NCBI GenBank assembly: GCA_944990035.1
Contig: CALYLX010000149.1
Coordinates: 620,001-684,000 of the forward strand
Reading direction: 5' to 3'
Origin: Clitopilus passeckerianus
Lineage: Eukaryota > Basidiomycota > Agaricomycetes > Agaricales > Entolomataceae
Length of the DNA stretch: 64,000 nucleotides
Shown here: positions 46,926-58,250 of the stretch, one piece after another
Numbering within the stretch: position 1 is the stretch's first letter
Layout of the letters: each line of letters begins with the position of its first letter
Position numbers and translations under genes: made by a program
Notes under the pieces: generated by a model
Database searches by the model: none
What the model was told of the DNA's origin: nothing
What the model saw: the letters and a program-made list of their open reading frames with translations, nothing else

Positions 46926-47323
46926 CGTCGTAGTAGTCCTTGAGATTGGCATGTCGGACAATGCCGGACAACGTCAAAGGCGTAGCCCATGGTCACGATC
47001 TGTCACAGCAAGTTACATTCATGCCTCGACAATGACCATTGTTTGCTTTCCAATGCATGGGATTTCGCTGGGTTGTCCTGGACCTTAATTTTGAAACTAG
47101 TGGCAGGGATACACAATGACTCATGGCCGCGTTGCGGGTGACTGAAGAACACGTTTCTGAACACAATGCGCCCCGATCATTCGTCGGTGTGCGCTTCGGA
47201 CTCACAGAATCATTCACGATCATGGCCACGGCTCAACCTCTGAGGCCATTCAAATCCAGCTGGTATATATACTGACAAGCCGGAATAAGCCTCCCTAGAC
47301 TCCCTACACCTCTCCTTCTCTTG
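46926..47323. other. Shared upstream region of COQ4 and the C2H2 gene
   Basis: A TATA-like tatatata lies at about 47263, roughly 60 bases before the C2H2 start codon. No gene is seen. Confidence 0.45.
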
Positions 47324-48229
47324 ATGGATCCTCAGGATACAGATGGACTTCTGCTTGGCTATTCTACCTCTCCAATGAGACGGATTCAACGCACACGACC
47401 TTTGTCTCCGATTCAGGACCGGTCAAGACGATATGGAATTTATTTTCCCCTGGAAGCTAGCTTCGAATCCATGTGGAATCTGGCTGATGACGGGAGCACA
47501 TGGGAGTTCTTCGCCCCGGTGGCGCCAATCCTCACGAAATCGTCCAGTGGATATTCGAGTGGACATAGCTCAAGTTCTTCCTCCAGCACCCCGGCGCAGC
47601 AGATTGCCATCCGCTACAGAGTAGGCGTGGACTCGGTGCTTGGATCGGTCTCATCCTTCGGGTCCGAGTGGTCAAAGTCCTCATGGGAAACTGCGCCTGT
47701 CCCAAGCGACATTGAACGTGTTCCCTCACTGATACCCTCCCTGGCGGAAGAAAATAACGTCAAGGCCATTTATAGGCAATCTTGCACTGAGTCATTAGCA
47801 ATGGCAGTAAGCCCCTTTGTCCCCTCGTTCTCAGAGTTATTTTCATGACCCTGCTTTGCTTTCAGCGCCAGGAGGTCTCAAACTTCTTGCGGGACCAGCA
47901 GACTCATTTGAAAGACGAGTTGTCATGTGGCCGACCTGGATGTCGAGACACTCTCCGAAATGCGAAAGCCTTGACGTATCATCTTCATATCCATAACATA
48001 CATGATCGGTATGGTTCTAACGTACCCTGAAACTCTTTCATTTTTGCTTACCCCTCTCCTACTTCTTGGGAACAGGACCTCAACCTGTCCCTCATGCCAA
48101 AAGCGGCTCAGGGATGCGGTTCGCCTGAGGTACCACCGTTGCGAGGAACGAGGTCACTCAGAGCCTCTCCGGGCACTAAGTCCTATCCGAGGCAAGTGGT
48201 TCAGATTTCTAGTGCCTGTCGCATGCTGA
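47324..48229 (+). CDS. C2H2-like zinc-finger protein
   Basis: Three exons from ATG 47324 (MDPQDTDGLLLGYSTSP). The first about 160 residues are disordered and Ser-rich (a run of Ser near residue 85). The second and third exons carry two Cys/His units: CGRPGCRDTLRNAKALTYHLHIH, and CPSCQKRLRDAVRLRYHRCEERGH, split so that the intron lies between the fingers. It ends GKWFRFLVPVAC. A DNA- or RNA-binding regulatory role is inferred only from the fingers. Start chosen because the codon three bases upstream is TTG. Confidence 0.65.
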
Positions 48230-48677
48230 CGTCTGACTTAGAAGGATTCCAAAGGGTGGTCAAACGCTTTAGTCGGTCATGAATCATGTCAATCCCCACT
48301 TTCTTCCAGCAAACATCTTCGAATAACACGCCCCAAAGACTCTAGCAGCAGCATCTCAGGACATCCGGCATCAACTGACAGCTGTCTAATTTGTATACCA
48401 TCGCACGACATACCCTAGCCGCTTCATTCATTCTACGGAATCATAGCATCCATTGTAGCATAACACATTGCATTCATCTATTCATTTCTCTCGCTTACAC
48501 CCACACTAATTACATACACAAGTTTCTACACGGCAGACCCTTAAGCTCGCCAATAACTTATTCTTATATTAATGTATCTTAGTCAACCACCATGAACCTC
48601 GAGTGACCATCCTACGTAATAGATATATTATTTGCAGAAACCGGAAATTACTGTACAAGAGATGATCGATAGTGGCA
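48230..48677. other. Intergenic, convergent 3' flanks
   Basis: AT-rich, with short ORFs only. Nothing supported. Confidence 0.5.
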
Positions 48678-49627
48678 CTACTGCCCGCTCTTCTTCGTGG
48701 CCTCGTCTTTGCAAGTTCGGCTGCAGAAGTAGTCTTTATCGCTCTGAGGGAACTTTCGGCACATGATGCAAGCCTCAGCCAACCCAGAAGTAACGGCCTC
48801 TCTAAAGATAGATTATCTGTTCATTGGCGTACTCGACAATAGGAGGTAAAGAACTCACTCTCTGTGCCTCTTGGAGCAGTAATCGCTTGTCTTCGCTCCT
48901 TTCGCATCAACGTGAGCGGGTTTCCCGCAGCCAGGGATGAGGCAGGTAGTGTTAACGGCGGGGGCAGCAGCTTGACCAGAGGCAGTAGCCGGTTGGAGGT
49001 TCGATGCAGCAGGTGTCGCGGTTGTGGAAGTAGAGGCGGCACCAGGTGCTGGCGGGACGATCTGGCCTGTCTGGGGATTGACAGTGGCGAAATATGCTTT
49101 CATCTGCGGAAATTGTGAAGCGAGGGTCTCTGGGCACAATTATTTGTTAATGCTCGAGTGGTCTCATGGATGGTTATGTGATGCGGACGTACGAGCCATC
49201 TGTGCGGGATTGAACCCTGACGAGGCTGGTGCAGGCTGCTGAGCCGGTTGAACGCCTACATTCGCGGGGCTAGCAGCTGCCTGTGCGGCACAATATTTCC
49301 CGCAATAGTCGAAGTTGGTAAACTTCGGCTTGCTTTGGCAGTACTAGTGCACAGCGTAAAGTCAGACTACGAATCGGTTCTACAACAGTTGGCACTGACA
49401 TTGCAGAGGGTACTTGCGTTGCTTGTTGGCGCAGCAGCAGCAAGGGCAGCGGGTATGGATGTGCCAGCACTAGCAGCACATGTCTTGGAGCAATACTTAT
49501 GACCCGAGTGTCGCGGCTTTAGGTGACAGAACTGGCGAACATTTGTGAGCTTCATTCAAGATATGCTTTTGGAGGCTATCCGGCCTACCTCACAGAGCTG
49601 CGTAGTTGATGCCTGAGTACTGAACAT
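48678..49627 (-). CDS. Free-standing Cys-rich module protein, kin to the PARP N-termini
   Basis: Five exons from ATG 49627 (MFSTQASTTQLCE) to a stop at 48678. It has four Cys-rich units of the form C-x2-C...YC-x3-C: a split CEFCHLKPRHSGHKYCSKTC, then CNYCQSKPKFTNFDYCGKYC, then CLIPGCGKPA...SDYCSKRH, and last CIMCRKFPQSDKDYFCSRTC. They are joined by Ala/Pro/Thr-rich linkers. The same unit occurs N-terminal to the PARP-like domains at 56305-57839 and, in variant form, at 53706 and 58251. No catalytic domain is attached. A zinc-binding adaptor or target-recognition role is inferred. It lies about 270 bases downstream of NADAR on the same strand. Confidence 0.7.
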
Positions 49628-49896
49628 CTTCTGGGATTTATTTAAAATGGGGAAGAATGTGAGGGCTCAAGATCGTCGAATATGTCCTTTATATCTGAGA
49701 GACGCCTGATCGCGATACACGAGGCAACGTTCATGCAACCTAAAATTCCGTTTCAAAAAATGAGATGCTGTCTTATCTGGTGATCGCAATAGCCAGGCGG
49801 ATTGGGCCTGTAGTGACAGTCTGGTCATGGCAGACACGGATGAAACGTGTTGGATTGTGACGATAAATATTGTAAGTCGAATCACATAAACATGCA

Positions 49897-51007
49897 TCAA
49901 AGGCGTGCTTTAAGCATGTCTCGAAGCCTCTCTAGTGCCTTTCCGAGCTCGTTACGGCCTTTCCCATCGGCACCGACTCCCCAGAAGGCATCTTTGTCGG
50001 AGTCCTGTCAGGATGTCAGATCAAAGGGAGAAAGCAAGAAGGATTGGTTCCATACCTCAACAAGTTCAGCGTCACCTGTAGAAAGAAGTTCTTGCTTCAA
50101 ATCTTGGTGCTGGGTGAATTTGTGCTCTAGTGTGATGTCCATCTGATTTACAAGAGACTATGAGACCAGTAAATATCGCATAATCAGAATTGCTCACCAT
50201 CGCAACGTTCACATGCTTCCAGTCCGGTCGAACTTCAGGCTGAAATCTTCGAGCCTCAGAGAACGCAACACTTGGTCTTTCTGAGCACGTCCGGATATGT
50301 TCAGCTAAGCCGGGCCGGTGGCCATGGAACTGAATAGAAGACGATGATAAGTAACTGGGTGTTTTCTAGAAGGATCTTCGGATACAAACTTTAAAGGACT
50401 GGAAAAGATGTTCGCTGGTCGGGTATCGTTTACCCTGGTAAATGACAGGGTGACTTGAAAAATTAGTGAATCCATAGTGTTCATCTTGTTTATGGTAAAA
50501 GAGGATTTTCGCCCGAGGACGTGGAATGAACGTCGAATATCGTGGGGGCTCCTGAATGATCGGAGACCTTGGAGACGGATTGAAGTTGGATAGTCGTCGC
50601 GATTTACGGGACTCTGCCTTACTGATTTCTGGCGGGGGCATCTCGTATGCGGGGTATTCTTCAGGCGTATGAATTTCCGGGATCTTCTCCAATGGCGGCA
50701 TGGCTCTTGTTGGAGACGGATAATCAGGTTGACCACTGCTCGGTGCTTTCGGGGGAGACAGGCGCGACTCTGAAGGCTGCCTAGGGCGAGATCCGGGGCT
50801 TACTCTGGAGATTTCGGCAGATCTCACTACAGAGTGAGCTGAGCCATAATAAGATGGCTCAGCAGGTGTCACTGGAGCGCTTATGGGCGTGTAGAATGCG
50901 GCATCATCAGGGGTGGGGAGACCACTCGAAGAGGTACTTCGCCAATAGTTGGTATCCAAAGCGCTGAGACGTTTCCTATCCTGATGAATATCCGAGTATG
51001 TAGACAT
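49897..51007 (-). CDS. NADAR-domain (YbiA/DUF1768) protein with disordered N-terminus
   Basis: NADAR domains act on ADP-ribose and related N-glycosidic compounds; in bacterial DarT1-NADAR pairs they reverse ADP-ribosylation of guanine. About 165 disordered Ser/Pro-rich residues (ATG 51007, MSTYSDIHQDRKRL) precede the domain: ILFYHKQDEHYGFTNFSSHP, IYQGKRYPTSEHLFQSFKF, then RTCSERPSVAFSEARRF, MMDITLEHKFTQHQDLKQEL and DAFWGVGADGKGRNELGKAL. The conserved Glu of SEH, the FxxF/N entry motif and the FWG segment are all present, so it looks active. Four exons, about 310 residues. It is divergent from the first PARP-like gene, which suggests shared control. Confidence 0.85.
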
Positions 51008-51838
51008 ATCGTGGGGTATGAGCGAGAGGGCCGCAATAGAGATAACTGGTGTTGGGAGGTAAAATAGGGTCGAGCCAAGATCGTGGATATCGTTTAAATG
51101 ACAACTCTGATCAATGCCTAATGAACCGCATGTTCTACGCTTAGACAAGCAACTATAGCCCAAGTAGGTCTAACGACGAGTTGATTATCGGAAAACAAGC
51201 ATTGTGTTACCCAAACGCGTTGTGGTTTAAGCATGGAGGCCACGAGTAGCTCTGACGTTACTGACACTGCCTACGGCGTGACAGCCCCTGGCGTGATGCC
51301 GAGGTCATTGTCGACAGTCACACACGATCTCCTACGGTCTCTCCATGATCATCACCTTTCGACTCGTGGTCGACGTCAAGAATAGTCAGGCGGTTGCAAT
51401 GCTCAGGCAACACGATACAAGGGTCCTTAGATATTCGATTTGGAGGCTGGACTTGCTCTAGATACTTGGCTTGAGTCATAGAAACTTGGGACTTAAGAAA
51501 GCTGTCCCGGTTTCGGATGTTTGTGCTTGTTCAATCAGCAAGAGGCCACGTTTTTTCGCCGGACAGGTACCTCGAACGCTGTCCGTTCATCTGGAGGAAA
51601 TGAGGGGATTGATGCGATTCGCTATATTCAGCAATGAATGATAGCTTCGCACCAGCAATAATCTCGGTCTCTCACACACTGAGCCCTGAACGGTTTCATA
51701 TCAGCGCACCCATGCCGCGTTTTGACGTTTTACTTGACCACCCTGTTCCCGAGCCAGATTGGGATATTACAATTGTGGAAAACATTTATATTGCTAGGCT
51801 TTCGACAAGGGTTGACTGTGATACTTCATAACTTCATA
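51008..51838. other. Divergent spacer between NADAR and the first PARP-like gene
   Basis: Should hold both promoters. Plus-strand frames at 51634-51831 and the upstream extension of the PARP frame lack a convincing start, so I keep the PARP start at 51839. Confidence 0.45.
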
Positions 51839-52872
51839 ATGCTGGCCGACGACTACTTCACAATTGGTGGCTCAAACCCACATGCTGAAAAGGGCAGCCG
51901 AGTCTCCCTACTGCCACGTTCAGTGAACTATCACTCGATTGGTAAACCCCTTCATCCTTGGGCAACATCCAGTGGCTGACGTCTCTACTCCACAGTCGAG
52001 GAAAAGTTCAAGCAGGGTTGGAAGCACCCTGATAAACCTGTACCTCCCATCCATGGGATCTTCACAGTTCAGTCCAGTCCAGATATGATGAGCAGCTACA
52101 AACGCTACAGGTCAGTCGTCTCTGTTAGCCATCTCGACTTTGATGCTGAGAATCAGCCAGAACCAAGGTTGGTGCCACGATGGTTCACAAAAAGACCGAC
52201 TTTTTCGCGAACGAACAACTATTATTCCATGGAACCAACCGATGCTGTCTTCTCGGCGAAGACACAAGAAGTAATCGTCCTTGCGAACTCCCTGAGTGCA
52301 ATCTATGTCGCATAATAAAGGGGTCCTTCGATGTCGGAAAGTGTGGTAAGCATGCTGAGCTCATTACTTTGGCCCCCATTCTGACTGTTAATAGGTACGA
52401 AGAACAAATTTCGAAGATTTGGGACGGGGATCTATACTACAACTTGTTCATCGAGTGAGTGCAAGCGCCAACCTCCGAACGTATGAGTTCTGACAAATTT
52501 TACAGAGGCTGACGACTATGTTCTCAATCGAACAAAATCGTCACACCTAAGAGTCATGCTGGTCAGCCGGGTGGTAGTCGGCAAGCCTCTTGAGCTACGG
52601 CTGAACAACACAGAGTTATTGGAACCCCCATCGGGTTACCACTCCGTACGTCATCTCCTTTCCGTCAATGATCACGATTCTGACTTGATGGGTTACTGCA
52701 GGTAATAGGCAAGCCTGGCCCTCAATTAAACTACCCAGAAACAGTCGTATACGACAATGATGCAGTACGACCTGTATTTCTGGTGGTATACGGTTTTCCA
52801 CCAGAAGACGAGTCACCATCTGGGGTAAAATCAGCGATTGCTAAGTTATTCAAGACACCACTAGTATCGTAG
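51839..52872 (+). CDS. PARP-like ADP-ribosyltransferase 1 (H-Y-E triad kept)
   Basis: PARP-fold enzymes transfer ADP-ribose from NAD+ to targets. Spliced exons give the head MLADDYFTIGGSNPHAEKGS, then VEEKFKQGWKHPDKPVPPIHGIF and the catalytic domain. His is in QLLFHGTNRCC; a family Cys pair in CELPECNLCRII; Tyr in RRFGTGIYTTTCSSS and DDYVLNR; then SRVVVGKPLEL and GYHSVIGKPG; Glu in LNYPETVVYDNDAVRPVFLVVY. All three catalytic positions are kept. Exons 51839-51941, 51996-52110 and from 52161 join in frame. Unlike its neighbours it has no Cys module at the N-terminus. Start could lie further upstream. Confidence 0.8.
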
Positions 52873-53705
52873 AGTATTTGGATTTAATGGAATAAACATA
52901 TACCACGGACCTGGACATGCCTACTAGGCTTTTAACGTTTGGATTGATGTGCACTCAGTTCCACCTTACTTCTTTTATGACATTCGGGGTTCCGTTTATC
53001 TTAAGACCGTTATGAGGACATCTGATCCCATCCCATCCATGAAATTGCGGAGTGGCGGGTTTGCGTACCCATCGGGTTAACCGAGTTAACTGCCGCCCAG
53101 TCTTGTCTGAGATCAAGAGAGATGAGTACCCGTTCCAACGGCAGAGGAAACAACCGCCGGCCAGGCTGATTCTGGTTCAAGATGTACCGACAACCTCAGG
53201 TAAGGTAGTTTTTTCGGACGGTTGCACTCCATGTGCCTTGATGACGATCCTTGAAACTGTGAATCCTTAACTCCAGTGGTCGATTTAGGTACTTTTCTGA
53301 CTTTTAGAACAGCGACTTGAGGATGGGTTGAGAGGGACGACCTTCTCATCATGATCATCTGCCACGGCCCTTTTACCAAGGCACACACAAGCACGTCATT
53401 CCAGACTTGCAGGACATCAATACTCCCGAGCAGTGGTGATTTAGGGGGGCATATGGGGGAAACAGTGTCAGTAGCTATTCGAATGTGCCGCAGGTTCTCA
53501 GGTTTCCGACTCTCGCGCTGTAAATGAAACCTGCTAGTGTCATCAACGTGGCTGGTCTTCACGTCGAAAGTGACAGTGAAGCAGGGTTGAATCCACGTGA
53601 AGACAATCCAACGCACGGAACACGTTCAAGCCGCGTCGAGGGAACTAAAAGCATGGCTGAAGGCATATGAATTGTCGATAGAACCCGCACTGTTGAGCTA
53701 CTGCT
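52873..53705. other. Intergenic between PARP-like genes 1 and 2
   Basis: A 167-codon minus-strand frame (53113-53616) is open, but it lacks a recognised motif and sits in a spacer of a plus-strand array. I do not call it as a gene. Confidence 0.4.
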
Positions 53706-54978
53706 ATGAGACGCTACACAATCTTTCCCTTAAGCTGGTTTGGGGGCAATACTAGTAATATAGCACTGGGAGCTGCTTTATGCGAGGAAAGTGTTTCTCT
53801 GTGACTATTCCGGCGTTCTGTTGACAGAATGGGCTCATCAGGTTTGTGGGATCAAACCGAAGTTCGTCGAAAACGGCTTCAAGCATCCTTACTGTAGCAG
53901 GACATGTGCGCGCAACATAACAGGGCATAATCCGCAACCTTGTCAGACGAGGTCTTGCCAAGCGACGGGCAAATCAAGTCACGGCGGATACTGCAGCCCA
54001 CAACACGCGAGGTACCGTCGGCATGTCAGTCTCTAACCGTGACAAAAGTCTAAGCGGCACGGTATCCAGAGAAGCCGCAAGAATGAGCAGAGTTCTGCAA
54101 ACATGCCAATTGTGTGGATCGCAAATCAGGTCTGGGGGAAACTTATGCCCCTCCTGCTCACGGAAATCAGTCATGCCCCCTTTGAATGACACCGACGTCG
54201 GATTACGAGAGGTTGCTCCACATTTGAGGGTTTTTGGCGAATGTATGTGAACACCATCCTAGCTATGGCGTGCGGCTGACGCGCAACTTCAGATAGAGAT
54301 CGATTCTTGAAGCAGTGGTCCTCGGCTGAGCGGCTTGTACCGACGGTCGAGAGGATATTCGAGGTCCAGGTACCCTGGACCAGCCAAGTAACACATGAAG
54401 ATTATCGGTACGCGGGCGTAATACCACATCCGCGAATGGACATTACGAGAGTACTGATTTCCCATATTTAGCAAACGTCTACCGGGGTCGACGACTATAC
54501 GGACATACCATAGCTCACAATGCATCTGTGACTTCGGGACGAAAGCTACTACCGAACTATGCGGATTTCGCTCCTGCGGTATCTGCATGGCCGTCAAGTC
54601 AGCCTTCCGCTCATTCGCATTCAAAGAGCTATATAATGTTGGGAGGTACGGTTCACTCACCAAGTAGAAGCGCCGCATACTGATCGCTTGACGGAGAAAG
54701 GTTCGGCCAAGGGGTATATTCATACTATAACTCGGCGCTGGCAGACCGATTCGCGACGTCGTGCACTACTTCTCCCTATAGAGTCTCGGTCGAATGCTCC
54801 ACAATAGTGCGACCCGGCTCATGTGGCACTACGCAGGTAAATATATCTTCCTGTCATTGTTGAAAAGCTGCCATGTTAATCTTAAGCATCCGGTTAGGCG
54901 ACTAGTGGGGAATCTGTTTTTGTCGAGACAGCTGATGCGATTGTTCCCGTTTGCATCGTACTGTATCGAAAAGTGTGA
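53706..54978 (+). CDS. PARP-like protein 2, Cys modules, catalytic Glu lost
   Basis: Exon 1 (ATG 53706, MRRYTIFPLSWFGG...ALCE) should join a Cys module CGIKPKFVENGFKHPYCSRTC, then CQTRSCQATG...GGYCSPQHA, and a second unit CQLCGSQIRSGGNLCPSCSRKS. The PARP-like part follows: DRFLKQWSSAERLVPTVERIF, then TYHSSQCICDFGTKA (His kept), CGFRSCGICMAV, RFGQGVYSYYNSALADRFA (Tyr kept), SPYRVSVECS and finally GESVFVETADAIVPVCIVLYR. The position of the catalytic Glu in active copies holds Ser here. The donor after exon 1 reads GAGgaaagt instead of GAGgtaagt, which may impair splicing. Otherwise open. Confidence 0.65.
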
Positions 54979-56304
54979 GAGGAAATTTAGTGGAGGGTAT
55001 GCTCGGAAGAACAGCTCACCGTAGCCAGTCGCTGGTGCGGTTGACCGCGTAACATTATCTCAATACATAGAGGCTTCGTGACCATTCGCCTGAATCGCGT
55101 TCCTGACGAGATATGAGTGCCTTGACGCAATGAGGTGCCTCCAATACCCTCACAACACATATTCGATATGAGCTATAGCTCGATTGAACATTGGGAGGTT
55201 CCGGTGATCTGGAATGAACCTTAAGGATTCTGCGAGGATTTTGAGGTCTGTTTTCACCTCTCCGATGAGATGAGGATGCAATGTGTAGAACACGTAACGA
55301 TAGACGTAAGTGACATCCAGCGTATGCTTTCACGTCACTTCTAGACCCTGAACGCTACACTGTAAGGTCCCAGACGTCAGAAGACTCAGACGCTTGCTGA
55401 ACGATCAGCTGCAAGAATCCTGCCCCGATAGGTGGACACTAGAGACAGGTGCGTATACCGGTGCTCTGAGGCAAGTCATGAATTATCCGATGATACAACG
55501 AAGAAGTGGCAACCACGACGCAGATCAACCTGAGACCATGGCCTGCCTGAGAGTCCTAAGAAAATAACGTGTCACAGGCAGTCTAAGCCAGGTTAATTCC
55601 TACTTAAGGCGGCAGTGTGAACACCCTAGGACAGCAGGTGTGGACTTCACGATTGGAAGTGTGAATGTGACCTGGCATACGGTCGAGCTTGCTCTGTGCA
55701 CATGCCTGTACTTCAATGCTCCGTGAGGCCGTCATTTAATGACAGAATCAGTTGCCGAGATAGAGTCAGAGAATGGCGTGCCCGGTGGTGAATTTAGAAG
55801 CTGGGAAGCCTGAGTGAATGTCATTGAAAGCAGGCAACGTTTAGGTTGGCGTGTATTCGACCACGCCAAAGCCGTACAGAAGGCAATCGACCACGTCTTT
55901 CACAGGAAAGGACCAGGTTTTTTGCTACCTTTCGCGGCCCCGTTAGGGTCCACCGGTCCCGACTCAGAATGAGGTCCTATTCTCTGGACGAAGAGAAGAC
56001 CAAAAAAAAGGAGGGCTTGCAATTCAGACAAGCAAGTGCAAACAAACACCTTCAAACCGGCAGTCCGGAACGTGCCCTTCCCATCACGCAGTGGCGTTTC
56101 TGCAACGACTTCATTCTTCACCGCGACAGCAGAACATGTGTTTACGAAGCAGGTGCATGGCCGTGTACCCCAGATCGTTTCGAGTGCCAGATATCGTGTC
56201 CATTTATGACACGGGGATCACACTTAATAATATGGCTCGCTGAAAACCCTACATATCGACCTTGTCAAATCAATCTATAAACCTCGTCTTTGTGACTAAC
56301 TTCT
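54979..56304. other. Longer spacer between PARP-like genes 2 and 3
   Basis: A plus-strand frame of 144 codons (55846-56280) has no recognised motif. I looked for a decayed PARP copy here and could not find one. Confidence 0.4.
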
Positions 56305-57839
56305 ATGTCGTCCACTCTCTGCGAGGTGAGTACATTGACAGGATATCTTACCGGATAGCTTGCTTAGATGTGAGGATAGAGCTGTCATCTTCGTCCTAAG
56401 TACTCCGACGGTACCATCACACACTCCTACTGCAGCAAGACTTGTGCAACGAATAAGCAGAACATCGCACCAGCAATGCCTCCGGTCACGACAACCTCAT
56501 CACCCACATGCGAGGTGAATATATAGTTCTTGCTCTCCGAGATTGTCCTAACAACTTAACTCAGGTGTGCAAGACGAGGCCAAGGTATCAGGATACGTCT
56601 GGAAAGACGCATCCATTTTGTAGCAAAGGATGTGCAGCCTCTGCCGCCGCCGCCGCCAGTACCTCGTCGTCGTCGACATCATCGCCGAAGAAACCCAAAG
56701 GTATTGTCCTGTCTCCATTGTGTCTGAATCATTCTGACAAGAGTATCTCAAGGTACCTGCAAGGCACCGAACTGCACCAAGCAGGCGTTCGCCAGCGCAG
56801 ATGGTAGCCTGGCAGATTTCTGCAGCTTCTCTCATAAGAAGTAGGTTTATTCTTCTTTCCCCGAAGAGATCAGTGGCTTATGGCTCTTCAGACTCGGGGA
56901 AACGCTTTGCTTGATGTGCCGAAAGGCGGCAAGAATGCAGAAGAGCCACTTCTGCGGACAGGCCTGTGAGGCTTTGGCGGAACAGAAGGGGCCAGTGATC
57001 CTCGAGGTCCCAAGGAACCATGTCACCTTCCGTAGCGGTTCGTATTACTACCTCCTCTCTTCGATCTCCTGCTCATGTCCTTTTGCAGTCGAAGAGCAAT
57101 TTACCGCGTCTTGGAGACACTCAGGCAAACATTGCCCTGGCGTTCGCCGTGTCTACAAGATTGTCTCGTCTCGACAAGCTTTAGATGATTACAACGCGTA
57201 TCGGTAAGGTCCTCGGCTGTTGCTTGATCGAACCCAACTGACGCCCTGACAGGGCAGACGTTGAATCTCGAGGCCACTTCGAGGCGACAGGTCGCTCAGC
57301 AGGAAACGAGAATCGCAGATGGCACGGGACACGCCGCGAATGCAGCGTGGGTGACAAGGGCCAGACATCACTATGCTCGTCCTCGAAATGTTCCCTGTGC
57401 TCCATCATCAGAAACTCGTACGATTTGAACCTATGGGGAACTAACACGAAGTGGGGGAGATTTGGGAAGGGTATCTATACCTCAGCCACTGCGTCGAAGT
57501 AAGCCCAAAACCTTGGTTCCTTTGAAGAATCAGCACGCTAATTACACAACAGGTCGAACGATTATTCCTGGAATGGAACGCCGTCGAAGCTGAAGGCGAT
57601 TTTGCTGAACAAGGTCGTCGTTGGCAAGGGCTATAAGATGTACAACGACGATACTACTCGAACTGCACCACCCACAGGATATGACTCGGTAAGCAAGCTT
57701 CTCGGTTGTCTCGATTATTTACTCATCCTTTCCTCAGGTATTGGCCGAAGTTGGTGGGAGCTTGAACTACGACGAGTTGGTAGTTTATACCAACAACGCT
57801 ATTCGACCCTCTTTCCTTGTTATGTATGACGATTTGTAG
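56305..57839 (+). CDS. PARP-like ADP-ribosyltransferase 3, Cys modules and intact triad
   Basis: The N-terminal half has several Cys units: a short MSSTLCE exon, a piece with YSDGTITHSYCSKTC, CKTRPRYQDTSGKTHPFCSKGC, an Ala/Ser-rich linker, CKAPNCTKQAFASADGSLADFCS, and CLMCRKAARMQKSHFCGQAC. Then VEEQFTASWRHSGKHCPGVRRV leads to the PARP domain: His in RRWHGTRRECSVG, Cys pair CSSSKCSLCSII, Tyr in RFGKGIYTSATASKSNDYSW, VVVGKGYKMYNDDT, GYDSVLAEVGG and Glu in LNYDELVVYTNNAIRPSFLVMY. This is the most canonical copy. The first intron's acceptor is uncertain because the module after it lacks its first Cys pair as I spliced it. Confidence 0.82.
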
Positions 57840-58250
57840 CTATAGAGACTGTATCTATTATGAATGAAACTGGATTTCTTCGCTTGGAATCATACCACTT
57901 GAATAACGAACGAAGCGAAAGTGTCGGATTGGGCACTGCCCGACCCACCTCGTGGACAAGTCATTTCTCGGCTGGGTGCCGACTTTAAACGCCCATCCGA
58001 ACGTATACATGCACGCATGCCATCAGGGTGAAAGGCGTTCAGTGGCTGGGTAGCGGACACTCAGGCTAGTAACTTTGTGATTGATGTAGAATTACAACAT
58101 AGTTGATGTCAAACTTGCCCTGAACGCCAAACCAACGAGGCAGCCACGCTCCCTGCAAACGCCGATGCGAAACAATAATCCAAGATACAAAGGCGTCAGA
58201 CGAAATGCAACTCTGCCCAGTTTCACCCTTTCATTACCTCGTAGTCCTCG
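57840..58250. other. Intergenic between PARP-like genes 3 and 4
   Basis: No ORF of note. Confidence 0.5.

Noticed and set aside
53113..53616. 167-codon minus-strand ORF between PARP-like genes 1 and 2
   Set aside because: No recognisable motif, no supporting splice sites, and it is antisense to the array; open by chance is likely.
55846..56280. 144-codon plus-strand ORF in front of PARP-like gene 3
   Set aside because: Composition is low-complexity and basic, and no Cys module or PARP motif is present; I could not relate it to the array.
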